Of a stretch of 40,438 nt of DNA, positions 36,039 through 40,438 are shown piece after piece. Every line of letters begins with the position of its first letter. Position 1 is the stretch's first letter. Under the pieces are notes generated by a model, which searched no databases, was not told the DNA's origin, and worked only from the letters and a program-made list of their open reading frames with translations. The position numbers and the translations under genes were made by a program. The stretch is from positions 1 through 40,438 of the forward strand of contig NZ_JAPDPE010000036.1 in assembly GCF_026283955.1 (NCBI RefSeq), read 5' to 3'. This DNA is from Dyella silvatica. Its GTDB lineage: Bacteria; Pseudomonadota; Gammaproteobacteria; Xanthomonadales; Rhodanobacteraceae.

Positions 36039-38489
36039 CTACGGGTGCGATCCTGTCACCGACCAGGCTCCTGCCCCGGCGCTGGCCTCGATGAAGAAGT
36101 TATAGGTACCCCCTGCCACGGCCGTAAAAGTGATCGTCAACGGCCCGGTACCGTCCTGTTCCGCGACGACCTGATTAGCGGTGGCATCGTCGGCGGCAAA
36201 TCGCCAGCTGCTGCCCGCAGGTACATTAAGCGTTGCCGTCACCGGCCCTGCGCCGCTGCTGAAGTTCGGCGTATACGCGTACTGCCCTGCGGCGGCGATG
36301 GTTCCCGAGTAATTGATATTGCCCCCGCTCGTTGCGCTGCCGGTACCCGTGAGAGTCGCCGTCTGCGGGCTGTTGCCGGCGTTGTCGACTAGCGTCAGCG
36401 TGCCGCTGGCCGCGCCGTTGGCCTGAGGTGCGAACAACACCCAGACCGTGCAGTTGGATCCGGCGGCCAGCGACGATCCACAAGCGTTCGATACATCGAA
36501 CGGACCGCTTACCGTGGCCTGGCTGATCGACACCGCCGTGCTACCGGTATTGGTCAGCGTGAATGCTTGCCATGTGCTGTAGCCATTGACCGTTACGTTG
36601 CCGAAGTTGTAGCTCGCCGGACTCAGCGTAACGCTGCCCGATGAACTACCCGCTTTGACGGTCAGTGGAATGGTCGCCGTCTGCGTCGCTCCCGAGGCCG
36701 CCGTACCGGTGACGGTCACGCTGTAAGTACCAGCTACGGCTGTTGCGGCCGCGTTGAAGGTTAGCGTCGAGCTACCCGCACCGGTGATCGAGGCTGGACT
36801 GAAAGCCGCGCTAACGCCGGAAGGCAATCCACTCGCCGAAAGCGTCACCGGCGAATTGAATCCATGGGTGATGCTCTCGGTCACCACCGAACTACCCGCA
36901 CCACCCGCCGTCACGCTGGCTGCCGGCGCTGAGAGCGAAAAACCCGGGCTCCCCTGGTTTGCAACCGTCAGGGTGATCGTGTGGACCTGGGTGATTCCTG
37001 TGGAAGCCGAGGTGCCGACCAACATCACGCCGTAGCTGCCCGGCGCCGCCGTGGAAGACACGGCAAAAGTCAGCGTCGAGGTTCCCGCGCCGACGATGGT
37101 GGACGGGTTGAAAACCGCGCTGACGCCAGTCGGCAAAAAGCTGGCCGTGAGGGTTACCGGCGCATTGAATCCGCCTTGCACCGTTTGCGTCACCGTGTCC
37201 GAACCGCTGCTGCCTTGTCCCACGGTCAAATCATTAGCCGTGATATTGAAACCGCTGGCACTGCCGGTGCCACTCAGTGCCAGCGTCTGCGGACTGTTGA
37301 GTGCGCTGTCGGTTGCGATCAGGCTGCCGGTGAACACGCCGGGAGGTTGATTCGACGGCGTGAAATACGCAAATACCTGGCACTGCGCCCCCGGCGCCAA
37401 CGTGCCGGTGCAGTAGTCCCCGTTGAGAACGAACTCCCCACCTGGGCTAATGCTGATGCCCTTAATCGTCACAGGCGCGGAGCCGGTGTTGGTCAGGGAG
37501 AATTGCGCATTGGGAGTGAACGAGTTTGCCGTGGAGGTCAGCGTACCGAAGTTGTAGCTCGCCGGGCTCCAGCTCAGGGTGCCGGCGGGGGCCGCCGAAA
37601 GGGACAGATAAATGCTGGTGCTGTGCGTTGTTCCGGCGGCCGTGGTTCCGGTCACGGTGACCGTGGAAGTAGCCGGCGCCACCACGGTTGAAGCCGCGGT
37701 AAAAGTCAGTGTCGAGGTGCCCGTACCGGTAATGGAAGGCGGGCTGAAAACCGCGCTGACACCGGTCGGCAACCCGCTGACCGAGAGGGTCACCGCCGAA
37801 TTGAATCCACCGATGGCCGTTTGCGTGACCGTTGAACTACCGCTGCCGCCTGCCTGCACCGAGGCGGTCGTGCCGGTCAATGCAAAACCTGGAATCGCCG
37901 GACCGACGGTGGTGGCAACGCCTGCCGAAGGAATGCCGTTGGCAACGACGTACAGCGTGCTGGCACCTAGCTCGATGTTGGATGGTACGTCGAAATTCGT
38001 GCTTACCGGCGTGCTGCCGGTCGCCACGCCCATGCTGCTGTGTCCGTGGGTGCGGCAGTAAAACACGTGGCCGGTCGCCGCATTGACAATGCGGACCAGC
38101 GGATAGTTGGTCGCCATCTGCTGGTCATCGCCGTAATACGCACCCTGCGTCAATCCGTTGAACTGGGTTCCGGAAATAGGATAAGTAGCACCCGCCGCCA
38201 ACGTGCTCGATACGCTGCTGATGGTGGGCTGCCAAGCCGTTTGGTAGGTTCCCGCCGGCGTCCAGACCTGAAGGCTTTGACTTAAATCGGAGAACAGTAT
38301 CTGGCCGTTCGGCAACTCCAGCATGTCGCCGTACCACGAAGAATCGCTGGACGCCGTGCTAGGTGTGGGAACCGTCGTCAAGGTGCTGCCATTCCATTCA
38401 AGAAAGGTAGGCGGCTGTTGATAAATCCCTGGGCTGGCCATGATCAGCACATTGCCGTTGGTCTCCACCGCCGCCGCGCCATCGGCCAT
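36039..38489 (-). pseudogene. 3' part of frameshifted secreted Kelch/Ig-like repeat protein
   Basis: 816-residue continuation of the gene that starts at 39325, in a different frame. ATG 38489 lacks a ribosome site and a signal peptide, and the frame is open and meaningful further upstream to about 38585, so it is not an independent gene. Order: end of the Kelch-like domain and its C-terminal cap (to about 203); Ig-like repeats at about 204-302, 411-512 and 513-611, each with a G-G-F-N-(S/A)-(A/P)-V-T-L-(S/T) core; two ASPM/HYDIN-type (choice-of-anchor D) domains at about 303-410 and 612-717 with SPASYNFG; and a pre-peptidase-like C-terminal domain (718-816) that often serves in secretion. If the frameshift is real, none of this reaches the surface. 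Confidence 0.8.
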
Positions 38490-39325
38490 ATCCAGGCCAT
38501 TGGGGAAATCCGGGCCGGCCTTCCAGGTTGCGGTCGCGGTGTTGTAAATCGCCGTGTGACCGGCGGCGCATTTATTGGCGCATTGCTGCCGCCACAGTTA
38601 GCCGCGGAATCCCACAATTGCACGATGGTGCTGCCAGCGTCACTCCACGATCCGCTGCTGGGGTCGTAGACCTCGGACTGGGTACCCGTGGCGTTGTATT
38701 TGTCGTACCAATAAATTTCAACATTCAGCACCTTGTGGTTAGGCAGCAGTATCCAATTCTCCTCGACGTTGTAATCGGGCTTGTTGGTGCCGGTAATGGT
38801 CCAGCTGAGATTGGACTCATTGAAAAGCGCGCTCGGCGTACTGGCCTGTTGCCCCATCATGAAGGTGCCATTGGCGAGGATCACGCCTGAGGCATCGCCG
38901 ATTTCGGTCCAGCCGGAGGGCGGATTCACCGGTGCCCAGGTGTTGGCCACGGGATCGTAAATGGCCCCCAGGTTGGATTCGTCATCGATCCCATTGTTGT
39001 ATTCGCCGCCCTCGACGAGCAGCTTGCCATCGGCCAGCACGCCGCCGGCGTAATCAATAGGCCCGTATCCCGCGGGCATCGAGGCGATCTGGCTCCAGGT
39101 GCCGTTGACGTAACTTCCGCTGCTGTCGGGGGTGAGCTTGTACCACTGCGAATCGGCGGAGGAAAAGGTTCTGGCATGCGCCAGCACTGTGCCGTCGGTC
39201 GACAACACCATGTGCCCGATCTGGGTGGGCGGGGCATTTTTCAGCAGTGTCCAGCTTTGACCGATGGCGACATTGGCCCAAAGCAGCAGCGACATTAACC
39301 AGAACGCGGGTCTTAAAATTTTCAT
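38444..39325 (-). pseudogene. 5' part of frameshifted secreted Kelch/galactose-oxidase-like protein
   Basis: ATG 39325 follows AAGGAG at ideal spacing and opens a signal peptide (MKILRPAFWLMSLLLWANVAIG). Then come Kelch-like blades of a galactose-oxidase-type propeller: HMVLSTDGTVLAHA, GGVLADGKLLVEGGEYN, GVILANGTFMMGQQ, and so on. After SAANCGGSN (about 38585) the frame turns to Arg/Pro-rich nonsense and ends at 38444, whereas the other frame reads on as NKCAAGHTAIYNTATATW. One missing base near 38583 explains this. The rest is encoded at 36039-38489. Cause: a true mutation, phase variation or a sequencing error; a programmed shift seems unlikely. Confidence 0.8.
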
Positions 39326-39760
39326 CGCGGCGCTCCTTGAAGCAAAGCCGCTCCATTCGCACAACCACCCTGAGGTGATCGTGCCGTTGAGATGGTCATA
39401 TGGATTCTCCCGATGACGAACGTTGTGATGCCGCACGCGCGATTGCGGCGGCCCTCGTAAGCCCGGTCGTTGTCGGGACGCTCCTGCGAATCTATCGCGA
39501 CCTAACCCCATGGATTCGCGACACCGATCCACTCATACCTCGATGGACACGATCATGCTTACGTGCTCTACGTTTCGATGACCGTGCCCCTGCATGTAGA
39601 TCAGCTGCATCGGCTATACGGGGCTCCATCTAAGCGGCTAGATGGCTTGGCCTGGCACAACCCCTGCAGCTTGGTGATCGACAGCATCCCCTGGAACGGT
39701 ATTGAAACTTGCCGCAACTGTGCGACTGCGAGCAAGGCAGCGATAGGTAAAAACGTTCGC
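39326..39760. other. Intergenic stretch
   Basis: 435 bases between the PAS-AraC gene and the Kelch-like gene, both minus. No gene is supported; small open frames lack ribosome sites. A 7-bp stem CCATCTA/TAGATGG with a 6-base loop lies at 39626-39645, downstream of the regulator. The promoter of the Kelch-like gene should be near 39350-39450. Confidence 0.4.
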
Positions 39761-40438
39761 TTAGGTCGACGGATTTGCCAAAGCTTCGAGTCCGGGCGCT
39801 GCATCACACTTTGGGCAAAGACGGAAATCCCCAAAGATTCGCCGATATTGGCTTGGCGTCATACCGGTCACCCGCCGGAACGCGCGCGACATAAGACTCT
39901 GATCGAAAAAACCTACCTGCTGAGCAATTCTCGAGATCGACTCTTCGCTACGTTGCAGCAAACGCGTGGCGGCATCGATGCGCACTTTCATCAAGTATTG
40001 CCCGGCGGATAGCTGGAAGATGCGTTTCATGCGCCGCTCGAATTGCGCCTCGGACAGGCTTGCCCGCTGAGCGAGATCGGGCAGCAGCAGTTTTTCCACA
40101 TAGTGCTCGCGCATATGGTCGATCGTGTCTGCGAAGCCGTTGTCGATCATCCGGGCGCGGCTTGGTTCGAGCAGATCGCGCGACACGCAAGTCAAGCCGA
40201 CAATGGCCCCGCTGAGGTCCCACAGCGGCTGCTTGGTCGACAGACACCAACCGGTGCTGCCGTCGTTGTAAACGGTCAGATCCAGGCTGTCGATTAATGG
40301 CTTGCCGGTTTGAAACAGGCGCTCGTCCTGATGACAGTAACGCTCGGCCATAGGCCCGGGGAATAGTGCAAACGCGGTCTTGCCGATCGCCTCCTCCTTG
40401 CGATGCAAGCCGCAACGTTTCACGCATGCCTCGCTGAT
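39761..40438 (-). CDS. PAS domain-containing AraC family regulator, 5' end beyond window
   Basis: Transcription regulator cut by the right edge. The frame is open to base 40438, and the first visible residues (EACVKRCGLHRKEEAIGKTAFALFP) already lie inside a PAS domain, so the start is outside; GTG 40423 is only the first possible start codon seen. The PAS part runs to about GLTCVSRDL (KQPLWDLSGAIVG is typical), followed by the two AraC helix-turn-helix motifs (ASLSEAQFERRMKRIF and ISRIAQQVGFFDQSLMSRAF) and a family-typical GMTPSQYRR. It may sense a small ligand or redox state. The Kelch-like gene lies downstream on the same strand, with 435 bases between. Confidence 0.92.
   Translation of the reverse strand: MSEACVKRCGLHRKEEAIGKTAFALFPGPMAERYCHQDERLFQTGKPLIDSLDLTVYNDGSTGWCLSTKQPLWDLSGAIVGLTCVSRDLLEPSRARMIDNGFADTIDHMREHYVEKLLLPDLAQRASLSEAQFERRMKRIFQLSAGQYLMKVRIDAATRLLQRSEESISRIAQQVGFFDQSLMSRAFRRVTGMTPSQYRRIFGDFRLCPKCDAAPGLEALANPST

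Noticed and set aside
36754-38061. Val/Pro-rich plus-strand frames
   Set aside because: Antisense to repeated Ig-like domains; they only mirror the repeats.

Overview
The window is GC-rich and reads like a gammaproteobacterium of the Xanthomonas/Lysobacter group, perhaps a Dyella- or Luteibacter-like genus. This is an inference from gene content: an imuA-imuB-dnaE2 mutagenesis operon, a large Oar-type TonB-dependent receptor, several secreted enzymes carrying PKD or Ig-like repeats, and AraC-type regulators. No rRNA, tRNA, CRISPR array, integrase or transposase was recognised. Most genes lie on the minus strand.

Left third (1-12057): the start of a trans-acyltransferase polyketide synthase cluster, transcribed leftwards and leaving the window at base 1. 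Its order of transcription is an MbtH-like protein (12057-11845), an acylhydrolase/acyltransferase/enoyl-reductase fusion (11600-8289) and a giant synthase (8013 to beyond 1). The synthase is KS-DH-KR-ACP-KS-DH-KR with no acyltransferase inside it, so malonyl units must come from the separate AT gene. The MbtH-like protein implies a nonribosomal peptide synthetase elsewhere, probably further left. Long non-coding leaders with strong dyads precede these genes.

Middle (13002-20766): an FKBP-type lipoprotein isomerase, a multicopper oxidase, a divergent secreted purple-acid-phosphatase-like enzyme with a PKD domain, a periplasmic retropepsin-like aspartyl protease with a PDZ domain, and an AraC regulator just upstream of the protease.

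20993-28609: an SOS-type mutagenesis operon (UmuD-like S24 peptidase, ImuA, ImuB, DnaE2; all minus, tightly packed) with a dyad directly before its first start codon. Upstream on the same strand is a YegD-like Hsp70 paired with a small three-span membrane protein.

Right part (29251-40438): a TonB-dependent receptor behind an AT-rich, dyad-rich leader, a secreted DNA/RNA endonuclease, a small membrane protein, an unrecognised conserved-looking protein, an alpha/beta hydrolase, a possible 40-residue membrane peptide, a long secreted Kelch/Ig-like protein broken by a frameshift, and a PAS-AraC regulator cut by the right edge.
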